Below are positions 7,991 through 16,129 of a DNA stretch of 21,640 bases, one piece after another; position 1 is the first letter of the stretch, and every line of letters begins with the position of its first letter. The stretch is from CALDCK01 sp050618055 (GTDB lineage: Bacteria; Myxococcota_A; UBA9160; SMWR01): NCBI GenBank assembly GCA_050618055.1, contig JBNLVK010000285.1:1-21640 (forward strand). The letters are read 5' to 3'. The notes beneath the pieces were generated by a model. It was not told where the DNA came from and made no database searches. It was given only the letters and a program-made list of their open reading frames with translations. Made by a program: the position numbers and the translations under genes.

Positions 7991-10839
7991 CGGGGTCCCT
8001 CCTTCTCGAAGCTCTTCTTGTCGGTGTAGTAGCCGCGCGGGAAGTACGGGCCCATCACCCGCTCCTCCATGCCCGGCTCGGTGATGTTGGACGGGCTCTC
8101 GGCCCAGTCCGCATCCGGCGCCATCACGCGCATCATCAGCATCCCGAAGTCCTCGCGGTTGGTCGGGCCGTCGATGCCCTCGCCGCGCGGGCTCCACTCG
8201 ATCCACGCCACGCCGTTCTCGAGGGTCGCGTTGCGTGGGCGATCCTCCTTGCGCGAGTAGACGAGCGTGTAGCGGCGGTCGGCATCGAGGGGCACCTGCA
8301 TGTCGGTGACGCCGTCGACGATCTTCCCCGACGGCACCGCCTCGCAGCTCACCACCGACCAGTACTGGGTCTGGGCCGCCGGCATGGTGGCCAGGCCGCG
8401 TCCGGTGGCGCCGGCGAAGGTGTCCGGGAAGGTCGGCATGCGGCCTTGCACCACGTACACCGGACCGAACTTCCGCGAGAGCTGCACGAACAGGTACTGG
8501 GTGGCCGGGTCGCCGCCGCCGTCGATCGCGCCCTGGTAGGGGATCTTCGCCTGCTCCTCCGGCGTCTGGAACGAGCCCACGATCGAGCGGCGGAAGGTCC
8601 AGTACTTCTCCCAGCGCGCCGACTCGCGGGCGGGTGCCGTGGCCGGGTCGAGGGCGGGGTCGTTGCCCTTGGCGTTCACCAGGCCGCTCCACTGGGCGGC
8701 GGAGAGCGGCTGCTTGGTGGCCGCGGTGAAGGGGTGGGCGAAGCGGGCCACCACCTGCTCCGACGAGAGCTGCGTGCCGTCGGCCAGCCGGCCGGTGTAG
8801 CGCGGCAGCCCGCGGCGGGCCGACGCGCTGGCGCCCGGCGCCCAGCCGGCGCCGTCCATGCCCTGGTCGGGCAGGTAGATGCGCAGGATGAGCTGGAGCT
8901 CGGCGCCGTCGTCGCCGGCGTAGAGCGTGTTCGGACGGCGCTCCTCCGTCTTCTCCGGGGCCGGCTCCGCCAGCAGGTGCACCGTGTAGTCGCGCTCGGA
9001 CGCCAGCCGGCTCGCACCCACGCGGAACGGGTTCCCGGATCCGGCGTCCGGCTCGATGTCCTTCGCCGCCAGCGCCTCGCCGGTGGACACGAAGGTGCCG
9101 TGCTCGGCGCGGTAGAGCGCCAGCTTGAAGTAGCGGGCCTGGGGGAACGCGCCCTTCAGCGTCATGCGGGCGCCGGCCGGCAGCGAGAGCTGGGACAGGA
9201 AGTAGGTCGACTGGGTGTCGGGCCACAGGTTCGGGTTCTGGATGGGCTTCGCGTACTCGAGCAGGTTCCAGTAGGGCCAGCCCCGCGGACCCTGGAAGAC
9301 CGGATCGGCCCCGTAGCGCTCGTCGGTGCGGATCACCGTCTCGAGCGACTTGTCGCCGGGGCGCCGCGCCCGCAGCGCGCGCGTGTTCGTGACCGGCACG
9401 ATGCCCGGCGGCGTCCAGCTCCCCTTGCCGGGCGGCAGCACCGACGGCGCCTCGCTGCGCGGCCAGTAGAGCCGCATCACCACGAACATGCTGCCGGCGG
9501 GCGCGGGCAGCCAGTTCGACTCCAGCTCCTTGCCGGGCGAGTCGTGGCGGATGTGGAGCGTCAGCGAGCCGTCCGGGTTCTTCTTCAGGCCGGGCAGCAT
9601 GGGCGAGTTGACCAGGTAGCGGTCGATCGGGTTGTCGATCAGCAGCTGGGTCTCGCCGTCGTACATGGTCACCGACCAGAAGGCGTTGGTCGGCGGCATG
9701 GCGTCGGCGGGGAAGGTGAGGGTGTAGGCGTGCTTGCTGCCGTCGAGCGGCACGCCGTTCACATCGTCGCGGGTGAAGGGGTAGGTGGCCTCCTCCGCGT
9801 CGTTGCCGTAGATGCCGAGCTTCGACCCGGCCGCGCGCAGCGCCAGGTTGCCGCCGAAGAAGTCGCGGCTGCCGGCCGCGGCGCCGATGCGCCAGCCGTT
9901 CGCGCTCACGCCGACGCCCTCGGCGGTCGCGGCGATCTTGGCGTTGGCGTCCTGGATCCCGGCGGCCAGCGCCGACCGCTGCGCGTCGCTGAGCTTCGCG
10001 GGGTCGAAGGGCCTGCCCGCGCCGATGCCGATCTTCGCGAAGCGCTGGCGCAGTGGGCGGTCGGCCGTGGCGCGGCCTTCGACGGGGGCGAACTGGAGCA
10101 GGAAGTTCAGGTAGCGGGGGAAGCCGGCGCCGAAGGCGGCCTTCGTGAAGGCGGGCCATTCGATCGCCGGCGCCGCCGGCGGCGGGTCGGTTCCCAGGAA
10201 GGCCGAGAGCGGCTTCACCGCGTAGCCCGCCTGGACCTTCTCGACGTTCGGCATGTCGTCGGGCGAGAAGAGCTGGGTCCGGAACACGACGAAGGTGAAG
10301 TCGGTCTCGCTCTGGAAGGCCTTCTCGATGCCCTCCGGCGTCTCGCCCGACCAGCCCGGGCCCGAGACCAGGAAGCAGCCGGCGTCGTTGCCGGTGGTGC
10401 GGCTGCCCATGTACCCGTAGTTGAAGGTGTACATGTCGGTCAGCTGGACGTCGTAGTAGCGCTCCTTCTCGACCTCGGGCACGCACAGCACCATGGGCTC
10501 GGCGCGCAGGTCGAGCTGGACGAAGGCATAGGGCGTGTCGCTGTTGGGCGTGCTGACCGCCGTGTCCTTCGGCGTGTAGACGCGCGACTCGCGGGCGATC
10601 CGGTTGAACGGGGCCCGGAAGGCGCCCGAGTCGCGGTCGACGTTGTAGTCGTGCAGCACCTTGTAGGCGACGAGCATGGGGAAGGCGTAGAGGTAGGCCT
10701 CCTCGGCGATGCTGCGGAACTCGTCGGCGTCCCCGGTCAGCGATGCCGGCTCCTGGGCGCGGGGCGCGACCGGAACGAGCAGCGCGAGGACGGCGAGGAC
10801 CAGGGCGGCGGGGAAGGCGCGGGAAGGGTGGGAGTGCAT
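7987..10839 (-). CDS. DUF1254/DUF1214 protein fused to a second envelope module (950 aa)
   Basis: A signal peptide (LVLAVLALLVPVAPRA) precedes a DUF1254 domain at about residues 45-175 (EEAYLYAFPMLVAYKVL, STPNSDTPYAFVQLDL, YDVQLTDMYTFNYGYMG). A DUF1214 domain follows at about 350-460 (LTFPADAMPPTNAFWSVTMY, DNPIDRYLVNSP, NWLPAPAGSMFVVMRLYWP). Ordinary DUF1254/DUF1214 proteins end there, near 450-480 residues. This one continues for about 430 residues from 518, with the landmarks SLPAGARMTLKGAFPQARYF, NTLYAGDDGAELQLILRIYL, YWSVVSCEAV, LDADRRYTLVYSRKEDRP and GVAWIEWSP. That stretch resembles an uncharacterised family usually encoded alone, so this looks like a fusion. It is probably periplasmic. 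It heads the envelope operon and overlaps the propeller gene by GTGA. The biochemical function is unknown. Confidence 0.85.
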   Translation of the reverse strand: MHSHPSRAFPAALVLAVLALLVPVAPRAQEPASLTGDADEFRSIAEEAYLYAFPMLVAYKVLHDYNVDRDSGAFRAPFNRIARESRVYTPKDTAVSTPNSDTPYAFVQLDLRAEPMVLCVPEVEKERYYDVQLTDMYTFNYGYMGSRTTGNDAGCFLVSGPGWSGETPEGIEKAFQSETDFTFVVFRTQLFSPDDMPNVEKVQAGYAVKPLSAFLGTDPPPAAPAIEWPAFTKAAFGAGFPRYLNFLLQFAPVEGRATADRPLRQRFAKIGIGAGRPFDPAKLSDAQRSALAAGIQDANAKIAATAEGVGVSANGWRIGAAAGSRDFFGGNLALRAAGSKLGIYGNDAEEATYPFTRDDVNGVPLDGSKHAYTLTFPADAMPPTNAFWSVTMYDGETQLLIDNPIDRYLVNSPMLPGLKKNPDGSLTLHIRHDSPGKELESNWLPAPAGSMFVVMRLYWPRSEAPSVLPPGKGSWTPPGIVPVTNTRALRARRPGDKSLETVIRTDERYGADPVFQGPRGWPYWNLLEYAKPIQNPNLWPDTQSTYFLSQLSLPAGARMTLKGAFPQARYFKLALYRAEHGTFVSTGEALAAKDIEPDAGSGNPFRVGASRLASERDYTVHLLAEPAPEKTEERRPNTLYAGDDGAELQLILRIYLPDQGMDGAGWAPGASASARRGLPRYTGRLADGTQLSSEQVVARFAHPFTAATKQPLSAAQWSGLVNAKGNDPALDPATAPARESARWEKYWTFRRSIVGSFQTPEEQAKIPYQGAIDGGGDPATQYLFVQLSRKFGPVYVVQGRMPTFPDTFAGATGRGLATMPAAQTQYWSVVSCEAVPSGKIVDGVTDMQVPLDADRRYTLVYSRKEDRPRNATLENGVAWIEWSPRGEGIDGPTNREDFGMLMMRVMAPDADWAESPSNITEPGMEERVMGPYFPRGYYTDKKSFEKEGPR

Positions 10840-10894
10840 GCGACTCGTTCGAACCTCTCACGGTTGACGGGCCACGGGGCCCGCGACATGGTTT

Positions 10895-10976
10895 CCCGAG
10901 GGATTCCCGGCGACTTCCCTTCGCGCGCCAGGAATGCTAGTTCGACGAGGAATTCCCTCGGGTTGCGTGGGTTGCG
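10895..10976. promoter_or_regulatory. Inverted and direct repeats between the envelope operon and the AraC regulator
   Basis: The 146-bp divergent spacer holds CCCGAGGGATTC at 10895-10906 and its near-complement GAATTCCCTCGGG (one extra T) at 10950-10962. A direct repeat of GGTTGCG occurs at 10961-10967 and 10970-10976, just before the regulator's ATG and touching its ribosome binding site. AraC-family proteins often bind direct repeats, so the second pair could allow autoregulation. These are candidate operators; only the repeats themselves are seen. Confidence 0.4.
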
Positions 10977-10985
10977 GGAGTGGAA

Positions 10986-12008
10986 ATGGCGGGCGTCCTG
11001 CCCATGATCCAGGCGGCGGCGCTGCTCCCGCTGCTCCGATGGCTGGAGGAGAACGACCGACCGGTGCGCGAGCGCCTGGCGGCGGTCGACCTGGGCTGGG
11101 TCCGGCTCCACGACCTGGGCCAGCCGGTTCCGCTCCACAGCGTGGCCGCCTTCTTCCGGGAGATGGCGCGCATCGAGGGCGCGGACATCGGCGCGCGGGT
11201 GGTGTCGGGGGCGAGCGTGATCGAGCTGGCCATGCTGGGGAAGGTGGCGCTCGGTGCGCGCACCCCGCGCGAGTCGCTCACCCGGGTCGCGGTCGCCCTG
11301 CCGTCCTTCTCCACCCACGAGCACATCGCGGTCGAGCCGGGGCCCGACGGCATGCGCGTGCGCCAGTCGTTCGGGGTGCGCTTCGACCCCCACGCCATGC
11401 ACACCGTGCAGCAGTTCGTCGCGTCGATGATCCAGGCGCTGTGCAGCATGACCGGCGCGCCCGGGCCACTGCTGCGCCGGGTCGAGATGCTGCCCCACCC
11501 GGAGCACGGCTTCGCGCACCTCGCCGGACGCTTCGGCGGCGCGCTCGCCGACGGGCGGACGAGCCACGACGGCAAGGTCCTCACCGTCGACATCGACGCG
11601 TCGGTGGCCGATCGTGCCTTCCCCGTCGTGGCCCGCGACCGGCTGGCGCGCATGGCGCTGCCCGACCCGAAGGCGCTGCGCGGCGACGCCAGCCTGTCCG
11701 GGTCGGCGCGCATCGTGGTGGCGGCCATGCTGGCCGACGGCGAGGTCACGTCGGCGCGCCTGGCCCGGGCCGCCGGCACGAGCGTGCGCACGCTCCAGCG
11801 CCGGCTGAAGGAGGAGGGCACCAGCTTCTCGGCGATCCTCGAGGACGTGCGCCGCGAGGTGGCCCTGGCGCAGCTCGCGGGCAGCCGCGAGAAGCTGGCG
11901 TCGGTCAGCACCTCGCTCGGCTACGCCCGCCAGTCGGCACTGACCCGGGCGGTCCGCCGCTGGACCGGCCGCTCGCCGCGCGAGCTGCGCGCCAGCGTGC
12001 AGACCTGA
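10986..12008 (+). CDS. AraC-family transcriptional regulator
   Basis: The 340-residue regulator has the OruR/ArgR-type layout: a large N-terminal effector domain of the arabinose-binding-like class at about residues 10-195 (LLPLLRWLEEN..., LGWVRLHDLGQPVPL) and a C-terminal AraC double helix-turn-helix at about 235-335. The first DNA-binding helix pair is ARLARAAGTSVRTLQRRLKEEG. The second has AQLAGSREKLASVSTSLGYA followed by RAVRRWTGRSPRELR, the conserved end of the domain. It is divergent from the DUF1254-propeller-porin operon and is therefore its likely regulator. The ATG at 10986 is preferred over the GTG at 10980 because GGGAG lies five bases before the ATG. The effector is unknown. Confidence 0.9.
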   Translation: MAGVLPMIQAAALLPLLRWLEENDRPVRERLAAVDLGWVRLHDLGQPVPLHSVAAFFREMARIEGADIGARVVSGASVIELAMLGKVALGARTPRESLTRVAVALPSFSTHEHIAVEPGPDGMRVRQSFGVRFDPHAMHTVQQFVASMIQALCSMTGAPGPLLRRVEMLPHPEHGFAHLAGRFGGALADGRTSHDGKVLTVDIDASVADRAFPVVARDRLARMALPDPKALRGDASLSGSARIVVAAMLADGEVTSARLARAAGTSVRTLQRRLKEEGTSFSAILEDVRREVALAQLAGSREKLASVSTSLGYARQSALTRAVRRWTGRSPRELRASVQT

Positions 12009-12013
12009 GTCGC

Positions 12014-12027
12014 GGCCCCTGGGGGCC
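12014..12027 (+). terminator. Short GC hairpin after the AraC gene
   Basis: GGCCCC-TG-GGGGCC forms a perfect six-base inverted repeat five bases after the regulator's TGA. No T-tract follows and the nominal loop is very short, so the call is weak. Confidence 0.35.
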
Positions 12028-12056
12028 TGCGCATCTCACCGGTCGGGCGCCCGGGC

Positions 12057-12084
12057 TTGCCATGGGGGGATCCGGCCCTACCTT
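12057..12084 (+). promoter_or_regulatory. Sigma70-like promoter of the tmRNA gene
   Basis: TTGCCA at 12057-12062 and TACCTT at 12079-12084 are separated by 16 bp and end nine bases before the mature tmRNA 5' end. This is the spacing expected for a housekeeping promoter with little or no 5' leader to trim. Confidence 0.5.
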
Positions 12085-12093
12085 CGTTCGTAC

Positions 12094-12462
12094 GGGGGCG
12101 ACATGGCTTCGACGGGTGGTCGAAGGGCGTCGCTGCGTGCCGAGGGCGTCATCTTCCTCGTTAATCCGGTGGCACTGTTGGTAACTCATACTTGCCGACG
12201 ACAACTACGCACTCGCTGCCTAGCTGAAACTAGAGCCAGCGACGACCGTCCGTGACGTCCTCTAGCGGGTCGCGGTCGTCATCAGAGGACTGGTCCCCGG
12301 CCGCTGACAGGCCGCATCCGGGGGCGAGAACCACGTCTGTCTAGGTGGGCGCTTCTCCGGGACCCTGCGACTGGCCCCACCGAAAACGGGCAGGGACTAC
12401 GCACGTAGACGCGCCGTCCGGGCACCATGCGGACGCGGGTTCGATTCCCGCCGCCTCCACCA
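12094..12462 (+). ncRNA. ssrA: tmRNA (one-piece), proteolysis tag ADDNYALAA
   Basis: This 369-nt RNA rescues stalled ribosomes by trans-translation with SmpB. The 5' end GGGGGCG pairs with CGCCTCC at the 3' end (seven pairs, one G-U), and the gene encodes the terminal CCA (12460-12462). The 5' segment GACATGGCTTCGACGGG and the T-arm GCGGGTTCGATTCCCGC are the standard tRNA-like parts. The tag reading frame at 12194-12220 encodes ADDNYALAA and ends with TAG at 12221-12223; the YALAA end is the usual ClpXP-type degron. The region after the tag contains several complementary segments consistent with pseudoknots. The RNA is contiguous, not permuted. tmRNA 3' ends are frequent integration sites, but no repeated copy of this end was seen in the window. 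Confidence 0.97.
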
Positions 12463-12613
12463 TCGCAGAGAACTCGAACCGCTGTCCGGGCCGTCCTGGC
12501 CCCGGGGGCGATGCGAGCAGCGCCCCGTTGCGGGGTCTGAACCCCTCTGGGTCCCTGCTCGACATGTGCCGCGGTCTCCGCGGGATTCCTTCGCTATGAA
12601 GGTCCCTCCAGGG

Positions 12614-12626
12614 TAGAGGCCCTCGA
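12614..12626 (+). promoter_or_regulatory. Candidate -10 element upstream of the SDR gene
   Basis: TAGAGG followed by CCCTCG-A resembles the elements before the peroxiredoxin (17406) and nitroreductase (20010) genes in the pattern TAGA-N6-CGA. No convincing -35 box is present. The surrounding 12463-12656 spacer also contains small GC hairpins (CCCCG-TTG-CGGGG at 12523-12535 and a CCGCGG pair at 12569-12583), and no gene was seen in it. Confidence 0.3.
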
Positions 12627-12656
12627 GCCCGCCCGGTTCCCGAGCGGAGGACGCAC

Positions 12657-13559
12657 GTGCCGTACGCGTCCGGGTTTCGTCCCGGCCTGTTCGAGGGGAG
12701 CACGATCCTGGTCGCCGGCGGTGGCGGCGGGCTCGGTCGCTGTATCGCCCACGAGCTCGCGTTCCTCGGGGCGAATCTCGTGCTGGCTGGCCGCACCCTC
12801 GCAAGGCTCGAGCGTACGCGTGACGAGATCGTCGAAGATGGCGGCCAGGTCGTAGACTGCCTCACGGCCGAACTCCGCGACGAGCAGGCCGTCGTCGATC
12901 TGGTTGCACGAGCGGTGGCTGCGACTGGCTCCATCGACGGATTCGTGGGTGCCCACGGCGGGCAGTTCCCCAGCCGGCTCGAAGACCTGAGCCTCAACGG
13001 CTGGAATGCAGTCATCCACAACAACCTGACCAGCTATTTCCTTCTGTCGCGGGAGATCTACCGACAGTGCATGGCGGAGCACGGCGGCGCCATCGTCCAC
13101 ATCGGCGCCGACTACGCGCGCGGCATGCCGGGCATGGGACACAACGGTGCGGCGCGCGCGGGACTCGCCAATCTCACCATGACCTCCGCCAGCGAGTGGG
13201 CGCACGCCGGCGTGCGGGTCAACTGCGTGATTCCGGGCTTCATCGACACCAGGGGGCTCGACCGCTACCCCGAGAGCGCCTGGGCGAGCTTGCGGGGCAT
13301 CGCGAAGCGTATCCCGCTGGGGCGCCACGGGACCGCGGCGGAGATCTCGGCAGCGGTGGTCTTCCTGTTGAGTGACATGGCCGCCTACATCACGGGCGCC
13401 GAGCTTCTGGTGGATGGCGGCGTGCGCAACGGCGGAAGCTCCTTCGTGTTCGAGGCTCCCGACGCGCGCAATCGGCGGCAGTGGGATGCCTTTCACCGCA
13501 GCGAGGGTGCCCGTCTGTTGAGGGACCCGACCACGCTTGCGAACGAGGATTCAGAGTGA
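12657..13559 (+). CDS. Short-chain dehydrogenase/reductase-fold protein with atypical active site
   Basis: The 300-residue protein has the SDR fold. A Rossmann start with a Gly-rich loop (ILVAGGGGGLGR) at about residues 17-28 is followed by VVDCLTAELRD, the HNNLTSYFLLSRE helix, and the C-terminal VRVNCVIPGFIDTRGLDRYP and ITGAELLVDGGV motifs. The usual catalytic set is altered: NNAG is replaced by GAHG, the catalytic Ser segment reads VHIGAD, and YxxxK is replaced by NxxxR in GHNGAARAG. The sequence style recalls the dienoyl/enoyl-CoA reductase and citronellol-dehydrogenase-like SDR branch, whose members can also lack Tyr and Lys, so it may still be an enzyme. The GTG start has CGGAGG six bases upstream. 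Its TGA shares one base with the methyltransferase ATG (TGATG). Codon choice looks less GC-extreme than in the flanking genes. Confidence 0.88.
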   Translation: MPYASGFRPGLFEGSTILVAGGGGGLGRCIAHELAFLGANLVLAGRTLARLERTRDEIVEDGGQVVDCLTAELRDEQAVVDLVARAVAATGSIDGFVGAHGGQFPSRLEDLSLNGWNAVIHNNLTSYFLLSREIYRQCMAEHGGAIVHIGADYARGMPGMGHNGAARAGLANLTMTSASEWAHAGVRVNCVIPGFIDTRGLDRYPESAWASLRGIAKRIPLGRHGTAAEISAAVVFLLSDMAAYITGAELLVDGGVRNGGSSFVFEAPDARNRRQWDAFHRSEGARLLRDPTTLANEDSE

Positions 13560-14578
13560 TGAAGGAAGGGAACTCGCCCGCGTCGCGCCCGACCACCGTG
13601 CGCCTGCAGAAGATCGCCCGATCCTTCATCGAGAGTGCGGCCCTGCAGGCGGCCATCGAGCTGGAGCTCTTCACTGCTGTCGCGGTAGGACACGACACCC
13701 CGGCGGCCTTCGCACGTCACGCTGGAATCACCGAGCTGAACGCCGATCGTCTGATGACCATGTGCAGCGCCTGCGGGCTCCTTCGCTGGGAGAATGGGCG
13801 CTACCACAACGCCGACGACGTGGCGCGCTTCCTCGTGAAGGGAGAGCCCAGCTACGCCGCCGCCTGGCTCGGCTTCGCGCACCGGGACTGGAAGCGCTGG
13901 GGAGAGCTCTCGAAGTACCTGCGCGATACGTCCCCGGTCAGGCCCACCGGCGACTACGAAACCATGACGGTCGAGCAGGCGCGCCGGTACCACGAGGCTA
14001 CGAGCAGCGTCGGCTTCGGCGCCGGGCGCCGGTTCGTACGCGAAGTCGACCTCACCGGCCGCAAGAAGCTCCTGGATCTGGGCGGCGGCTCGGGCGCCTA
14101 CTCGATCGCGGCCGTGCAGAAGTTCGAAGGGCTCTCCGCGGTCGTCTTCGATCTTCCCCGGGTCGCCGTGGTGGCCGGCGAGTACATTGCGAAGCGCGGC
14201 GTCGCGGACAGAGTGAGCGCCCAGCCGGGCGACTTCACACGAGACCCGTTCCCGAGCGATTGCGACGTCGCGGTGATGGCGAGCAATCTCCCGCAGTACG
14301 GCCCGGAGGTGATTCGGGAAGTCATCCGCCGTGTGCACGGCGCGCTGCTTCCGGGCGGCGAGATGCACCTGATCGGCGAGATGCTGGACGACGATCGCTC
14401 GGGCCCGACCGACGCCGCCATCTGGGGGCTGCTCGAGGCCCTGTCGAACAGTACGGGAACCACCCACACGCGCAGCGACTGCATCGGCTACTTCCACGAC
14501 GCTGGTTTCGTCGAAGTCGTGGCCCGCGAATTCATCCCGGGCATCCTGGTTCGCGTAAGCGGCCACAAGGGCGACTAG
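13559..14578 (+). CDS. O-methyltransferase-fold SAM-dependent protein
   Basis: The 339-residue protein has a helical dimerisation domain (residues about 15-90: KIARSFIESAALQAAIELEL, a winged-helix segment ending LLRWENGRYHN) and a Rossmann SAM domain starting at about 170 with motif I, LLDLGGGSGAYSIA. VVFDLPRVAVVA supplies the acidic ribose-binding position. LLPGGEMHLIGEML is the usual post-motif strand. This is the layout of small-molecule O-methyltransferases. The catalytic His-Asp pair normally found in the N[IV]LHDW motif is absent; the segment reads SNLPQYGPEV. It may therefore use another base, or methylate a different atom. It is translationally coupled to the SDR, so the two probably act on one metabolite, which cannot be identified here. 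Confidence 0.87.
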   Translation: MKEGNSPASRPTTVRLQKIARSFIESAALQAAIELELFTAVAVGHDTPAAFARHAGITELNADRLMTMCSACGLLRWENGRYHNADDVARFLVKGEPSYAAAWLGFAHRDWKRWGELSKYLRDTSPVRPTGDYETMTVEQARRYHEATSSVGFGAGRRFVREVDLTGRKKLLDLGGGSGAYSIAAVQKFEGLSAVVFDLPRVAVVAGEYIAKRGVADRVSAQPGDFTRDPFPSDCDVAVMASNLPQYGPEVIREVIRRVHGALLPGGEMHLIGEMLDDDRSGPTDAAIWGLLEALSNSTGTTHTRSDCIGYFHDAGFVEVVAREFIPGILVRVSGHKGD

Positions 14579-14686
14579 CGAAGTCGGGCACGGCACGAGA
14601 GGCGAGGGGGTCGACGGGGGACGACCGAGTGGCCCGGGGCGTCGCGTTGCGCCATCTTCGCCCGGCGCCCGCGAGCGAGGAGGCCC

Positions 14687-16069
14687 GTGCAGCGCGACGG
14701 CGACTACATTCCCTTCGTCGACTCGGGCTCCTACCCGATCCGCGACGGCAACCGCGTGGCTCCGCTCGTCGATGGGGAGCCGGCCTTCCGGCGGATCTGC
14801 GAAGCCGTCGAGGCTGCCCGGAAGAGTGTCTGGGCGACGGTCGCCTTCCACTATCCCGGCTTCGAGATGCCCGACGGGCGGGGAAGCCTGTTCGACGTGC
14901 TGGACGCGGCCGTCGAGTGCGGCCTCGACGTGCGGGTCCTCTTCTGGCGTCATCGGCAGTTCGCCGAGATCCAGCCGGACGTGCACTTCGCCGGGACGGA
15001 GAAGGACCGGGCGATGCTCCGTGCGCGGGGCTCGAGGTTCCTCGCGCGCTGGGACCAGGCCCACGGCGCCTATTGCCAGCACCAGAAGAGCTGGATCGTC
15101 GACGCCGGCGAGCAGAGGGAGGTGGGCTTCGTCGGCGGGATCAACCTGAACCCGAACTCGTGCGTGCCGGTCGGCCATCCGTTCCGGGAGGGCGGCACGA
15201 CCCACGACGTCTACGTCGAGATCCAGGGGCCGGCCGCGACCGACGTCCACCACAACTTCGTCCAGCGCTGGAACGAGGCCAGCGACCGCGACGAGCCCGA
15301 TGGGTCGTGGCCGGAAGGGAGCCTCGACGACCCGCTGCCCTTCCCTCGCGTCTCGTCCGCCCGCGTCGGAGAGGTCCCCGTCCAGATCCAGCGCACCGTC
15401 CGCCGAGGGCGCTATCGCGACGGACGGCCCGCGCCGGGAACGGCGCCCTTCGACATCCACGCGGGCGAGTTCAGCGTCGTCGACCAGTACCGGCAGGCGC
15501 TGGACGCCGCGCGGCGGAGCATCTACGTCGAGGACCAGGCCATCGGCTCGCCGGAGGTGGTGGACCGGCTGAAGGCGGCGCTCGAGCGTGGGGTGGAGGT
15601 CGTCTTCGTCGCGCCGCGGGCCGAGAACAGCGAGATGATCGCCGGACGCAAGGACCCGAAGAACGCGGCGTTCTTCGCCACCCTGGCCGCGCTCGGCGAG
15701 CACGAGAACTTCACGCTGGCGGCCATCGCACAGAGCCTGCCGGGCGGCGGCCACCAGAACATCTACGTGCACTCGAAGGTGGCCCTGGTGGACGACGTCT
15801 GGGCCACCATCGGTTCGACCAACGTGGCGAACCGGTCCTTCTACGGCGACACGGAGCTGAACGCCTCCTTCTGGCATCGTCCAACCGTCGCCGCCCTGCG
15901 CCGGGACCTGCTGCTCGAGCACCTGGCGGTCGATACGACCGACCAGGACGACGTCGAGGCGCTCCGCCTCTTCGCGCGCATCGCCCGGCAGAACGCCGCT
16001 CGCCACGTCCGGGGGGAGAAGCTGGCCGGGCTGGCCTTCGCCGTCGAACCGGCGGCGTACGCCGCCTGA
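14687..16069 (+). CDS. Phospholipase D-like protein with two HKD motifs
   Basis: The 460-residue protein has two PLD half-sites. The first is HQKSWIVD (H-x-K-x4-D) followed by GFVGGINLNPNS at about residues 129-165. The second is HSKVALVD followed by ATIGSTNVANRS at about 361-386. Both have the complete His, Lys and Asp set, so it should be active on a phosphodiester bond. Members of this superfamily act as phospholipases, cardiolipin synthases or nucleases. The absence of any signal peptide or membrane helix argues against a classical membrane cardiolipin synthase. The GTG start at 14687 has AGGAGG three bases away, an unusually short spacing, but no better start exists nearby. It is separated by 108 bp from the methyltransferase gene. 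Confidence 0.9.
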   Translation: MQRDGDYIPFVDSGSYPIRDGNRVAPLVDGEPAFRRICEAVEAARKSVWATVAFHYPGFEMPDGRGSLFDVLDAAVECGLDVRVLFWRHRQFAEIQPDVHFAGTEKDRAMLRARGSRFLARWDQAHGAYCQHQKSWIVDAGEQREVGFVGGINLNPNSCVPVGHPFREGGTTHDVYVEIQGPAATDVHHNFVQRWNEASDRDEPDGSWPEGSLDDPLPFPRVSSARVGEVPVQIQRTVRRGRYRDGRPAPGTAPFDIHAGEFSVVDQYRQALDAARRSIYVEDQAIGSPEVVDRLKAALERGVEVVFVAPRAENSEMIAGRKDPKNAAFFATLAALGEHENFTLAAIAQSLPGGGHQNIYVHSKVALVDDVWATIGSTNVANRSFYGDTELNASFWHRPTVAALRRDLLLEHLAVDTTDQDDVEALRLFARIARQNAARHVRGEKLAGLAFAVEPAAYAA

Positions 16070-16129
16070 CACCGGCGGCCGTCTGGCGCGGGCTCGGAAG
16101 GGTCCACGCTCGCCATGAGCAGGTCCCTC

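Noticed and set aside
8446..11007. Long plus-strand open frame of 853 codons
   Set aside because: It lies opposite the DUF1254/DUF1214 gene and has no recognisable motif; its Arg/Gly/Val-rich composition is a GC artefact.
12430..12656. Integration site (att) at the tmRNA 3' end with a genomic island downstream
   Set aside because: No second copy of the tmRNA end and no integrase gene were seen in the window; only a mild codon-use difference supports it.
12341..13024. Minus-strand reading frame containing MVEAAGIEPAS
   Set aside because: This peptide comes from the antisense of the tmRNA T-arm and CCA end, a well-known false gene beside tRNA-like sequences. The frame also overlaps the SDR gene.
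13493..16072. Long open frames on both strands over the methyltransferase and PLD genes
   Set aside because: The true genes carry motif I of SAM methyltransferases and two HKD motifs; the other frames have none.
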